From positions 4,898,001 through 4,962,000 of the forward strand of contig NC_052393.1 of assembly GCF_009389715.1 (NCBI RefSeq): a stretch of 64,000 nt of DNA, given 5' to 3'. Under the pieces are notes generated by a model that had not been told where the DNA came from, searched no databases, and saw only the letters and a program-made list of their open reading frames with translations. Shown in pieces: positions 11,423-23,865 of the stretch. Numbering within the stretch: the stretch's first letter is position 1; each line of letters begins with the position of its first letter. This stretch comes from Phoenix dactylifera (Eukaryota > Streptophyta > Magnoliopsida > Arecales > Arecaceae). The position numbers and the translations under genes are program-made.

Positions 11423-14400
11423 AGCCGCCGACTCGGGTGGAGAAGGCCGCCAAGGGTTTTGGGGTTTAAAGGGGGGTTAAAGGGGTCTATTCCCATTCTC
11501 ATTTTAGGAGAAATCCGAGAAAATAAAATCTAATATCGGTTCTTCAGTATTCAAATTTTATTCTATAAAAAGATATAAAATATTATTTTAAAAAAATAAT
11601 TTTTTGTTGATTTTTTAAAAATTCAAGTTTTCATCAAAACATTTGCTTTCAATTCTAATTCTACTCGCCAATCAAACACAACGTTAGAATATAGCCATTT
11701 TGATTCCTATTTCCAGTCCATTTCTATTGCAATTTCAATCGTGGACCATATCCATCCACAGATTCCTGTACAAACAACATGCAAGTCCTCCAAAACTAAT
11801 ATACTTTGTAATATCTTATATAAATTGCATAAACTCTTTTTTACTACAAATCGAAGGTAGAAGTTATGGCATCAGAGGGAGAGATATCCTAAACATTGGT
11901 ATCATAAAACAGTCTAATTTAGAATAATCTCTTTTCCAACAATAAAATGATTGTTATAGTGGTCTAGACTCAACTTGAGTTATCCATTTGCATGACCACC
12001 AATTGAAGTAAAATCTTGCTTAGCTATTATTTAATTATAGAAGGTTTTTATACACTAATTACTGACATCAGATGTCTCTGTTTTGGCGAGCAAACTTTTG
12101 ATTGTATAAGTCATAGAAATCATTTTCCCAGATCAATGTGCTGATAAATGCATAGGATATTACTATAGAAACATAAAAATGCACCATATAATCAATATTC
12201 TTTTAAATAACAGTGCTTTGCTATTACTATCTTTTATTTTGGATTACCATGGCTAGCAACAACAGTTTGGCAATTGTTATTCTATTTGAAAGACAATGAA
12301 GGTAGCGAGACTAAAGATCTGGCTAATCGCCCTTTTCTTTCTTAAAATCTCTATTATTGTAATGTAAAAGCAAAGCTTAGGATACAACCTTGCCCCCGAG
12401 TGACTCCACTTTGCCTTATATCTTCTCAGCAACCTTCTCTACAACTAGGAAATATGAAAAATTCCATCTCATTTTAGAGTTCCTAGTGTTAGAATAACAT
12501 TAGAATAACAGAAGAAGAATTTGAGTAAGACCTCCCTTTTGCTAGTATACTGTGTTAGCAACCTTCTATTTGGGCTACATTCCAATGTCCAATCACAGCC
12601 AGAAGCCTAAGTCATTCAAATGTCCAATTCATATCTCCCTCTTTTATTTCTTTTCAAATTCTATTTGTTTACTTCTTTCTTTTATGTTTGATTTTGCATT
12701 ATCTTCTTTTTATTATTATCTAAAAAAACACTCTCCATTCTCCAAATTTGCAGATTGGATGGCCTCAGACTTTACTTGTCTACTCCTTGCTCTCCTATCA
12801 TGGCCTATTTGGAAACGGAAGCATCTCATGGAGGGAAGCAATTAGAATAACATGATCTATCATGTCCTTAAAATATTAGGATAAAACCATCTTATTGTTT
12901 TGATGTCAAAGGATAGCTCTTTTGACACCCAAACAGATCCTTAATTTTGGAACTTAGGTTGAAATATATTATAATGGCCACTCCTAAATTTCATGCATGT
13001 AATCATGTATATATCTTTGTCCTTCAAATCTTTATCTTATTGAGTTGATATGTAAACAACAATCCTATAGCCTTTAAAAAGTGACGCCAAATGCCAAACC
13101 AACCGATATTCATAATAATGCTAAAGTATGAAAACACTAAACATTTTTCTCCTTCTTTATGAATTATTCTTTTCAGTGGCATTTGTTTTTTTTGTGAATT
13201 TTTCACAACCTGTATGAAGAAAATATTCCTGAATTATAGATTAGTTGTAAAATCTGGCCAATTTTGGTCGAACCTCCTCATATCTTAATTCTTAAGAGAA
13301 AATTTTGTAAAACGAAAAAGCTAGAAAAGATTTTCCAAACAAAAACTAGTTTTTTGGACTTTGTTCCCTTGATAGCTAAATGAGCTTAGATTTATGCGAT
13401 TTTATAATCACTCCATATTCCATGTTTGCTCCTACTTAATTCTTAAATAGATCGACTGTTTCCTAAAATTACTGTTGCATTTCCTAAATTTTTTATTTGA
13501 TCCCAATTTTCCCAAAAAGATATGTTATTATGTCTAATTTGAAACCCTTTCAAATATCAATGGTTTCTAAATTTCCTTATGTCAAATATTTCTTTATTTT
13601 TTGAAGTTTTAGATTATGATGATCTTAAAAATCTACCCTAAATAGATTAGCATCTTTTTAAATTGATAAAATAATTTCCCCAAAAAGATATGTTATTTTG
13701 AGTTTTAGGATTAGTCATTTCAAAAAAAAAAAAGCTTTCCTAAATCGGTTAGTGATATTTTGTTTAACCGTGAAAATTAATTTTGTGGAAAATTTGATCG
13801 CCGATTTTTTGACTTCATTATATCACTTATTTCTGTGATTTTATAATCGGTGTATAATCCACACTCACTCTATTTTTAATTCCTAAATAGATCAGTGGTC
13901 CATTTTAATTCATAAATAGATTAATGGTTTAAAGTAGGACTCTATTTTTTTTTCAGAAATCTTTTCTTCCAGATATATTTTCAGTTGGAAGCAATTGATA
14001 GAATTTTATATATTATATGAGCAGCCAGAATTTGGGGGGAATATTTCTGGATTTTGAAACTCATATTTTTAATATAGTAGAGATTTATATATGTATACAT
14101 CCTTTTTAGTTTGATTCTTTTATGTTAAAAAAAGAAGAAGAAGAGGGGAATTCCCTGTTACAATGGATAGTAAGAGCAACCAAAAGCATAAGCTTTAGCC
14201 AAATTAAGCAATTCAAACAGGGAAAGGAATGGAACCAAGTAATAGCAGTAGAGAGGGAAGAAGCAAAAGTTATCTTTAGCTATTGCTGGTCCCACAGTCT
14301 AGAAATATATAATTTTGTATTCATTACTGTTAGAGCGGAAAAGTGACTGCGTCCCGACCAGAGGTATTATCCGCTTTAGGGTATTTATCTCAAATTTAAT

Positions 14401-15975
14401 TTAGCATGATGCTAATTCAAGAGGTCGCTTTGTTTGGTAGAAGTTCCTTTTAATCATGCCAGCTTCCTCTGGAAATCTGGGTAATATTTGTTAATCATCT
14501 AATATTTGTGCATCTTTTCACTATCGTAAGATACTCATTGGTGATTATAATGGCAATGCATCAAACTAGTTTTCCACGAGGTGTTGCATAGGTGGTATAT
14601 AGCTGAAATGGCAGTTTCTTGGAGTGACCACAGAGGCCAGTTTTTGGGATTCTTGGGATAGGTTTGAGCCACATTTCCTTGTTTGACTTTTCTCTATGGT
14701 TAAGTCCTCTCGTTTGAGTAGCTGAGGTGTTTGGCCATAGCAATGAGGTAACCAGGTGGAATACTGCAGAGAGAAGGAAATTTAAAGCCCTGTTGGTTGA
14801 ATGGATGTTTGATTGGGGATTGGTGGAAAGGGAGCTGGGCTGGCTCATGTGATGGATCTAAATGGCACCAAGGAAAGAACTAGTGTGGTCTTTGGTTGGT
14901 GAACATGAGCTTGGACTAATGTAGATGCATTGCTTGGGGTAAATAAGGTGTTTTTTTGTTCTTTTTTTCTCCTCTCATATATCTCTATGCTGTTAGCTTG
15001 TTAGTAGATTTCATTATGATAAATGGCAGGCAATGTCTAATCCTCCCATGCATGGCTTGTTGGTTATATCACTCTCATACATAATTTATGTCCTGGGCTG
15101 GATTTCAGGTCGGATGGATCCTTCTCAATTTCCTTCTCATCTAAAAGGGTGGCAATCAGGTCAGATCGGATCGGACACAAGATAGATCAAAATTCTATCA
15201 ATCCAAACCATACATGTTTCTGAAATATGTCAAAAATCCATATCTTAACCTGATTATTTTATTAAACAGGCAATCTAATTTGATTTATAATTGGTTGAAT
15301 CAAGTTAAACAGCTCAAACGGCTAAGTATCGTCACCAGATATGCATCACTTCTATGTATTTGTGGTGCATGTGATGCCATTTTTTTTTTCAAAGGATAAG
15401 TTAACTTTAGTTCACGATCTTATTTTTTGCTTCCTTTTGTGAAGGTTAACTTCAGTAGCTCTCTCTTGGCCACAAAACGATAAGTTGCTGAACATGTTTG
15501 TTTATTGTAGAGATTTTTTTCTTTTTTTAATGTAAATTGCAGAGAAAGAGTTGGTTTGGTTGCAGCTGCAACTGCAGAGGTAACAAAGTAGTCTGTGATT
15601 TTATCATATGAAACATGCTAAAGAGGTGAGCTAATAGTTGGAATCATGCCGGTTTTTGTTTATGACAGCTGGTTTGTCCTTTATGCAGGATAACCAACAC
15701 GACCATACCTGCTAATCCAGGAATCTTCTCAAACAATGTCTTAAAAGAGAGGTTTGATTGTATCTTTCATGTGAAAGAATGATTGATCTTTTTTTCTTCT
15801 TTTTTTTTCGATGTCGGCAATTGAATCGCACCCTACATAACTCTCAAAACGCTCCAAATTTTTTCATTCTCTATCTACACATATTTCAAAGTGTCTATTA
15901 TGTGAGGGTGGATTCGCACTAAAAAAAGATTGAATCCTACTTTTGTACAAAAAATACAATCCCTATCTTTGAAGA
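11423..15975. other. Upstream region of BCCIP and intergenic DNA, no gene seen
   Basis: This begins with the presumed promoter and 5' UTR side of the minus-strand BCCIP gene (about 11423-11900) and continues as AT-rich intergenic sequence. Open frames up to 97 codons (for example 12552-12845) show no recognisable similarity. A stretch at about 15110-15310 has the imprecise GGGTGGCAATCAGGTC style often met in plant repeats. No promoter element is certain. Confidence 0.45.
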
Positions 15976-16334
15976 CTTGTTTGATTCGTAGAAAAAAAAT
16001 TTTATTACTAGAATATTTTTCTGCAAAGATAGTTTTTGAAAATATGATGCCAAAAAAATAGTTTTAGCCTATTTAGTTAATCATTGAAAAGTGACACATT
16101 CCATAATGACTTATATTTGGCTGACTATTTACCTTTCTGAGAAAGTTGTATGAAATATATATTATATTCTTAATAAAGAAAAAAAATCATAAATTTCGAT
16201 AGCTTAATAATATTTTTTAAAAAAATCTAATTTTTTAAAAATAGTTTTTCTATGTCTCTCATAATTTTTTTTTTTAACCTAAAAATTTTATTTTAATGAG
16301 AATATTTTTTTTTTTGAAACACTAATCAAACAAG
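15976..16334. mobile_element. MITE-like element with CTTGTTTGATT ends
   Basis: The left end CTTGTTTGATTCGT is mirrored at the right end (ACTAATCAAACAAG), giving about 13-bp terminal inverted repeats around 359 bp of AT-rich non-coding DNA. The bases GAAG lie next to both ends (15971-15974 and 16335-16338), a possible short target duplication. The superfamily is not assigned. Confidence 0.45.
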
Positions 16335-17718
16335 GAAGTATTTATTCTTGTAGCTGACCAATGCAAAATGTTCAATCTGCCGTTGCATGGAAAGCACCCA
16401 AATTTAGTCATCTCCGTATTTGGGAGACCCGAAGTCAAGTTGTACCCGACCAACCCATCTTTGCAGCAGGTCCCAGCAATGCTAAGCTTTTTTAAACCAT
16501 TTTTCCATCAGGTGATGACCACTTTCTCCCTGCACGTGGGAACTTCAAGCTAGTGGAACGACACCTCGTCCTTGATGACATTGCAAGGCTCAAAAAGCTA
16601 ATTAGGACGTCCCTTTCTAATCATAATATCATGCAGGACCACGATAGCTACAATGCAGTTATATCGGAGGTCTATGGTAGGCCCAGGTGCTGAATAACAA
16701 TTGATAGAAAGACAGTCTGATGAAGCTAGAAATTATATCCTACACCACATGCACCATATTAGCGTTAATACTCGTAAAAGATAGTAAGAATCCATGAAAT
16801 CTATGAAGCCTCTAGAATGATGAATGGGGCAAACGAAAAATTTAATTATCGTGGTACACCGCTGATGTAGGATATAATTTTTCGGAAACGTACAAACACG
16901 AGCAAAGCACCTTGGATGCCCTTGGAGGGGCTCAATTGGGAAATATTGTTAGCATCATTGGGCATGTACATCAACCTAAGTATTATTTGAATGCACTGTG
17001 GTCATCATTGACAGCAGATAGATGGTCCTGACCCAGAATTTTTTGTCCCTTCTAAGTTGCATAGGGCAGTCCTAGTTTAGTTGAGTTTGGGCAGAAAGGG
17101 AGGACGACCCACTTGCATTATAACTACTGAAGAATTCTGGAGATGCACCAAATTTATGAAATCCAAAACTTGCATTATAACCTTTTTTTTTAAAGAAAAA
17201 ATCAATTTGATTATTTTCTTGGGTTGAAAGAGACGCATTAGTCCTTTGGGTTGACGCTATTTCATCTGATAGCTATGGTGTCATCATGATCATCTTTCTT
17301 GTTTTCTATTTCCTTTATAGTTGGTCTCCATTTATCTTGGCCATACAATAACCCCCCTTGCAGCCAACTAGATCTATTGCAACCGGCTATTTAAATAATA
17401 ACCAGGGGATCAGACCACGCAACATGGAGATTTACTTGGCTAACGGAAATGGCTAATGAATCGGTTAATGAGTTTAGTCATATTCTCGAGAAAAGAAAAG
17501 AGAAGGTAATGACAATTAAGATGGAGGTATAGTTCTAACTTGTTGAAGCTGTTGACAATGTCAACCTCAGTATTTGATTTAACTGAGTGAGCATTTTGAT
17601 TTATCAGCTTCCTAGTAATGAAAGGATGACATTAGAGTTGTAAGAAATAGATTTTTTATTTTTCGTGAGGAGCTTGATTTATCAACTTATAGTAATTCAA
17701 AAGATGAAATTTGACTTC
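16335..17718. other. Intergenic DNA, nothing recognised
   Basis: No coding region, RNA gene or repeat with defined ends is seen. The longest frame (16368-16553) has no recognisable protein similarity. Confidence 0.4.
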
Positions 17719-18190
17719 TAAAAAGAGTTTTTTGTATGAATACTTTCCTAAATATCGAATTTTGCAAGATTACTTTCTCAAAATTGATATTTGCATGTAT
17801 ACCCTCGTAAAACACTTGTTTTGTCATTTTATCATTTTTTATCCTTATTGTTGTATATGTACCCGCGTCATCTAACACCGTTAAAAAAATGGTGGTTTCA
17901 TATTAAAATGACTAAAATACCCTTAATGGGTAGATGTGCAAAAAGAAATATTTATAAGACGATCGCGATGAGAGATAAAAAAATAATTTCAAAATTCTAT
18001 TTTATGTGTAATTAAAATAAATATGTTTTTTTATTAACGGTGTTAGAAAAACCGTTATATTAGAGGTATTTGTGCAAAATCAGTATTTTATGAGGGCACA
18101 TAAATAAATATAAATTTTAAAAGTTGTTCATGCAAATTTGAATTTTTAGAAGGATATTCATGCAAAAATATCTTTCTAAAAATTAGGATT
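17719..18190. mobile_element. Long-inverted-repeat MITE-like element
   Basis: The two halves are diverged reverse complements. Left words TATGAATACTTTCC, TTTGCATGTATACCCTC and CTAACACCGTTAA reappear reversed on the right, as in GCATGAATATCCTTC, GTGCCCTCATAAAA and CTAACACCGTTAATAA. That gives inverted arms of roughly 170-200 bp around a short centre. It has no coding capacity. The structure fits a foldback or Mutator-like MITE; target duplications are not clear. Confidence 0.5.
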
Positions 18191-18249
18191 CATTTTTACT
18201 TTAATATTTAAAGAGACTAATTTATCAAAATCTTGGTGGAGGAAAGAGG

Positions 18250-18250
<1 letters not shown>

Positions 18251-18286
<36 letters not shown>

Positions 18287-18322
18287 GAATATATGTATAT
18301 ATGTATATATGTGTATATATAT
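18251..18322. repeat. (CT)n and (TA)n microsatellite
   Basis: A CT run is followed directly by TA and TATG runs, ending at the left LTR of the next element. Related TA-rich sequence resumes after 18888, so the LTR element appears to be inserted into the microsatellite. Confidence 0.8.
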
Positions 18323-18888
18323 TGTTGAGGTCGAAGTTCCTCCGACCTCAGATCTTAGCTCCCATCGAACTGAAACAGAAAAAAAAGACTGCGTTTCCAC
18401 AGAAGGTATTGTCCGCTTTGGAGCAGGTAGAAGCCTTCCTCACGGTTTTACCGTTTAAAAGGCACCTCCTGAGGGAAGGGTAATCTAGTCCTTCATTTAA
18501 GGTACAGACCTTTTCGCTATTCAATCGATGTGGGACTAAGTCTGAGACCTTTTATTTCCACAACATCAGCCCTCCAGCAGGAAGGTCAGTGCCGAGGTCA
18601 AGGGTCCCTTCTTGGCGTGCCATTGTTGAGGTCGAAATTCCTCCGACCTCAGATCTTAGCCTCCACAGAACTAGAACAGTAAAAAAGACTATGTTCCTAC
18701 AGAAAGTATTGTCCGTTTTGGAGCAGGTAGAAGCCTTCCTCACGGTTTTGCCCTTTAAAAAGTGCCTCGTGAGGGAAGGGTCAAGGTGCCTCCTGAGGGA
18801 AGGGTAATCGAGCCCTCCATTTAAGATAGACTTTTTCGATATTCAATCAATGTAGGGATTAAGTTTGAGACCCTTTATTCCCACAATA
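18323..18888 (-). mobile_element. TRIM-like LTR pair with a very short centre
   Basis: Two direct repeats, 18323-18565 (243 bp) and 18624-18888 (265 bp), each begin TGTTGAGGTCGAA and end near CCACAACA or CCACAATA. They are separated by only 58 bp. The right copy is longer because of an internal duplication of GTGAGGGAAGGG-type sequence (about 18770-18805). The words GATGTGGGACTAAG near the right ends are the reverse of the AGTCCCACATC motif in the other TRIM-like LTRs here, suggesting a minus orientation. No protein is encoded. A standard primer-binding site was not identified in the centre. Confidence 0.65.
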
Positions 18889-19833
18889 TATGTATATATC
18901 TTAATTGGATGAACAAATAAGAGAAGAGTGACAAGAAACATGGAGTCTTCTGCAGTCCACCTTGGTTGGCCCCTGGGAAATTCAACAGCACGGAAGGCTG
19001 TCCTGGACCAAGCAGCTGATCCTAGCAGAAGCCCGTGATGATGGGGGCGGCGCCATCTTATCTATGAGGAAGAAGCTGGGCTTTACCTCCGGGCCCACTC
19101 GCTCTTATCCCCAACCACCGACTCACCGGCGCGACGTGCGGGCCGATGTCCGTGCCCACGTGTCCATCACGTGCCTCGGTCCCACACATGCCTTTCATCA
19201 ATCATGGAAAATAGCAAACCATCGTACACTTGATTGTATTAAAGGTAAATCTGCTTGCTAAAAAAATATTTTAATTTAAGTTTATTACCTTAATAAAACA
19301 TTAGATCTTAAAACAAGATTTTATTTTTTTATTTGTGCTACAACAAAAATTAGCTTGTGCAGGGCTACGCTAATCTTCTTCGATGTATTATTTCAGTTTT
19401 ATTAGGTATTTTCAATTAGTCCAAAAAAAAATTCAAAAATTTTTTCTTGCATACTAATGTACTTTTAGTTGTCAAAATTTGGCAATTGTTTGTGAGGCTT
19501 CGCCCTGCAATGTGCAGGGGCTCATAAGAATTTCATACATGCGATGATGGAATCCAATGCATCAGGTAACTAGTTTTATAAGAAAAAAATTATCCAGACT
19601 TTTTAGGATATTGAAGTTTGCCTAAGCTCAACTTGGGATATGCAGGACCTGGTGCCTCTGAGCCACAAGGATAAGCACAGATAAATCTATTTTGATGGAC
19701 CAGAAGAAAAATCTATCGAAGTGTGAGAGTCGTTTGGAGGAGGACAGGTTAGAAAGAGATAGATTTGGGGTACTTTTGGCTACCATGCTTATCTTATGAT
19801 TTTGTGTCAACTTTGTTATATTGATGGCTGAAA

Positions 19834-20260
19834 TGTAACAACCCAGGACCTCACCAAAAATAGCTAGCCGGAAGGTATTATTTATGTTCCTTAATTTTGT
19901 ATAAGTACCGAAGATCTACCTAGCGAATAACCGATGTGGGACTAAACACACGCCCGCATGGATCGTCACATACTCCCCCCGTTCAAGCTCTGACGTCTTC
20001 ATTCAAATCCATTCAAATCTAATCACAAATACCACGATCGGTCCGTAGTCAACCTCAATAGATCCATGCTGCAGTGTCCTTTAGTCCACATAAGTTATGG
20101 GCCGGATCCGCTCTGATACCATTTGTAACAACCCAGGACCTCACCCAAAATGGCTAGCCGGAAGGTATTGTTTAGGTTCCTTGATCCTGTATAAGTACCC
20201 AAGATCTATCCAGCGAATAACCAATGTGGGACTAAATACACACCCGCACGGGTCCTCACA
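19834..20260 (-). mobile_element. Complete TRIM retrotransposon, minus orientation
   Basis: Two 137-bp direct repeats (19834-19970 and 20124-20260) begin TGTAACAACCCAGGACC and end CACA on the plus strand. The 153-bp centre begins with TACTCCCCCC, which on the minus strand is a purine tract. It ends with GCTCTGATACCATT, which on the minus strand reads AATGGTATCAGAGC, the usual binding site for initiator methionine tRNA. This gives the order LTR, primer site, purine tract, LTR on the minus strand with no coding capacity, the definition of a TRIM. Flanks TGAAA and TGGAA are a probable, mutated 5-bp target duplication. Confidence 0.85.
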
Positions 20261-22464
20261 TGGAAGGTTCGAGTAATGATAGTTACAGAATTGCAGTGGC
20301 CATTGCTGTTATAATAACAGACATTGCTTACTATTTTTATTGGTCACTAACAAAAAGTAATACTATGAATAAGTAGCAATACTGCGTTCGAGTTCCGAGT
20401 GATGTATCTCCAATAATTGGACCTTGGTGATCATAGTAGTGAATTGGTTTCCCTTTGGAAAAATCTTGGAGATATATATGTAGACTTGGCTACACTATAG
20501 TGAATTTCTCTACTCAGATTTGATCAATTCTAGCTTAGATGGTGGGGGTTGTAAATCGATGATCCGAGCCATTGGATATTATCTGCAGTCTCTAAATTGC
20601 TTGCACAAGAAAATAATATGATTTAGAGATTTCTATTTTATGCATCAAGTAGCCAAAAAATTAAACAGTTTAAATAATATGAAACAATATATCTCTTTAA
20701 CCACTTGATACATAACTAGAGATCTCCAAATACTTCATATAAAATTTAATTTTTTTTTGAAGATTAGTCTTTGAAGTAATCCATATTTCCATATTAAGTC
20801 CTTTCTTTTCATGTTTGTATTTTATAACTTATTGCTTATACACCCTTTACATTAATTATATGAGAATGAAATATTTTGCTTTTATTTGATATTCTAATTA
20901 TATTAATTTTATTTTTGTGGATATTTTATTATTAGTCCTCAAACTTAACCGATTCCTTAATATGTGCTCCTCCACCATGGATATCTTAGTGGTCCAATTC
21001 TGAGCAAGAGGAAGCCAAGGCACAAGCCTAATATAAAGGCATTTTTGTCCTTATGCAATCCTGGTTAACTTAATCAATATTTAGTTAAAAAAAAAGAGCA
21101 AGCGGTAGGACTGATTTAAAGACACAGGGAACTTTATAAGTATTTATATAATATAAAAAATAAGGAGAATCAATGCACAAATATGGAAAACTTCAGGACT
21201 AATTTATCAAAAACTATAAAACTACGATTCACACAGTTTTCTTCATATAATTGGCTTTGTATCCGTTATGATGCAAGAGCAACAAAAAAAAAAAGAAGCA
21301 GAACCCAGAGATTTGCAGCACCCCAGCGGATGTTCTGATTCGGACACTGGGAGGTATTTCCTACATAATTTTTTTCTCCCAAAAGGTTATATTATAAAAA
21401 AAATTATCTCATATAGTTGCGTGACTTTCTTGTTCTTGTGTAATTCATCTCTAATACCTTACAATGCTGGCCAAGCCTTGTAAAAATACCCTCATTGGGT
21501 TAAGTCTAAATATAGTTAATTTTGCAGCTAAACTGACTCAACCATATCATTAGTCATCTCCATAGTCCCTATCGGGTAGAATTGCTAAACAAGTACTTGC
21601 TAAACACGGCCTAATGATGCATAAAGTGATGGATAAGAATGGCAATGCTTAACCATTTAATCATTTAACTTGTTTCAACCACTGAAATTCATATTAAATT
21701 ATGAGCTTAATAAAATTGTCAGGCTGGAATCTGAAGTTTTGATATGTTTAAATTAATAGGTTAAGTTTGGTTTGATACATTTTAATTTATCCTATATCCG
21801 ATCAAATCGTATTTTGTTTGATCCGATCTGGTTGCTACCCTCGTGGTAGGGTTGGATCCCCAAATGCATAACAACAATAGCAGTAATTAAAATTTTATTT
21901 TTTTCAAAAAAATTGACTTTTATATCTTTTATACAGTGGTGGATGTCGGAAATTTGTGGAGCAAATTTATGTGTGGGTTTGCATCTAAGAAGTCTCTCAT
22001 TTTGAGGGATGAGTATCAGCATATTTATTTCAATGGCTGATGGAAATTTCAACGGAAAAAAAGGCAGACGGAATTCTAATTAAATGGGTTGTTTTGTATT
22101 TTATATTCGCATCTTGTCCATCAAGCACGAAGGATGGGATAAAGGAAAAAGGCCAGTGAACATAATGTAGTGGAGTTTAAAATTATAGAAAGGGAGCTGT
22201 GAGACTCAATTATGGCGGGCTTTTTTCTCACCTTTCGTACAAGAAAGAGCAAATGAAGGACGGCAATGCTTTAAGCAATTTAAAGGTCAAAAGAGAAAAA
22301 GGAGGCGATAGCTGTGGGGTTGTGTTGGAATCTTGTTCCTTCAGGTCGTAGTACTTTTCTTGTATTTTTTTTCATTCAACGATGACAGCTTTTTGGTGCT
22401 CCTTTCCCCAAATTGTAAGAACTCTTGGAAAAAGTGAAAAAATTTACAAAAATGTTAGGGGTTT

Positions 22465-22468
<4 letters not shown>
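20261..22468. other. Intergenic DNA, nothing recognised
   Basis: AT-rich sequence with no supportable gene. Open frames such as 21268-21483 and 21792-22052 lack recognisable similarity. The patch at about 21730-21880, around CCGATCAAATCG, has the look of the dispersed repeats seen elsewhere but no clear ends. Confidence 0.4.

Positions 22469-22511
<43 letters not shown>
22469..22511. repeat. Poly(T) tract, 43 bp
   Basis: An uninterrupted run of 43 T. It may be the reverse of a retrotransposed poly(A) tail, but no element body is recognised beside it. Confidence 0.8.
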
Positions 22512-22514
<3 letters not shown>

Positions 22515-22568
22515 CGGGGATGCTGGGAGAAGCAAAATTTAAAAAATTTTATCAGTGAGCAGAAAATT

Positions 22569-23161
22569 TGTGCGAACATATATTTAGTTCCACGTCGGTT
22601 ATTAGCCGAGAAAACATTAGATATTCATACAAGACTAAGAAAGTAAAAAAATTTTCTTCCAGCTAGCTATTTTGGGTGAGATCCTGAATTGTTACAAATA
22701 GTATTAGAACAAAGTCAGCCTATAGCCTATGTAGATTAGAGGACATTGTAGTACGAGTTAATGGAAGCACGAGCGGCCCAATGCATTTGGGGGCCTAAGG
22801 CGAACTCACTAAGATTAGCCTTTTTTTTTTTTTTCTATTTTGTCTTTGAGGCTTTTCCTGCAGTGGGCCAGCCTAAGGTGAACTCACTAAGAGGCCTTCC
22901 CTATGGTGGGCCTTCTTTAGGCCGGGGCCTTAGGCGACCGCTTCAATCGCCTAAGGGTGGGGCTGGCCCTGTGGAGGCTGACCACGAAACAATTGTGATT
23001 TGAACCACTAGCCGATGAGAATATGTGAGGACCCGTGCAGACCTGTATTTAGTTCCAAATCAGTTATTTGCCAATGAGATGTTGGGTAATTATATATAAC
23101 TAAAAATTTCAAAAAATAACTTCCAGCTAACCAACCTCAAGAGGTCTTCACTTATTTAACA
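22569..23161 (+). mobile_element. Degenerate TRIM with an internal insert
   Basis: A left LTR (about 22569-22696) and right LTR (about 23024-23161) share TTTAGTTCCA, GTTATT and CTTCCAGCTA with each other and with the TRIM at 19834-20260. After the left LTR, AATAGTATTAGAAC is a mutated form of the AATGGTATCAGAGC primer site, giving plus orientation. The centre (22697-23023) is longer than usual. It carries GC-rich repeated words such as CCTAAGGCGAACTCACTAAG and GCCTTAGGCGACC around a T run, apparently a nested repeat. Confidence 0.6.
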
Positions 23162-23865
23162 ATTGGTTGTTCCTATGTATTCAAAAACATGCAATTTCAG
23201 ATGACTAGGTACTCAAATGGAGGATTTCTGGATATCCTTTATCCAAGAAGGGTCATCACGGCTTACTTTGTTTTTCATTTCAGCAGCAGAACTGGCTCTA
23301 AAATGATTTGTTTGCGGCTTCTTAGGCATGCATGCATCATCGATGGATACCAACTCCAAATATTGGTGGATTCCACTACAATGCTGAATTCCCTTTTAAT
23401 TATCTATTCTCTCTTCTGTATGACAATATTGAAACTGAATACTTCACGGTTCATCGTATCATCCACTCTTTTTTTCAATCAGGAAACTATATCTATATTG
23501 AATAAAATTTGGGTGGCTTAGCCTCCCTTTTTCTCTCTCTCTCAAAAAAGAAAAACTTCAAAAAGATGCAATGACCTACGGGAGAGAACTTATGGGAGCA
23601 TACTCATCAAATTTCAGTTCCTTCTGTACCTGAGTTCACTGAATCTAATATGAGCATTTTGAAGAGTCCATTACTTTGTCAATTTTTGTTTTTTTTTTCC
23701 TTAGTGTTTGCATAGATCAGATAGAAAAGAAGACATAAAAACTGAAAATTTCAGAGATCATGTTCAATTTTGCATGGCTATAGCATGTTTTCTTTTCCAC
23801 AAAATATGGTCATAGCAGACTGATACCTTTTCTTCAGGATATATTGTGAGTGCTGACATGCTTAT
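23162..23865. other. Intergenic DNA, nothing recognised
   Basis: One plus frame of 110 codons (23189-23521) has no recognisable similarity or splice context. No repeat with defined ends is seen. Confidence 0.35.

Noticed and set aside
11115..11533. Open frames of 103-121 codons on the plus strand
   Set aside because: They are antisense to the GC-rich first exon and first intron of BCCIP and have Gly/Arg-rich low-complexity translations.
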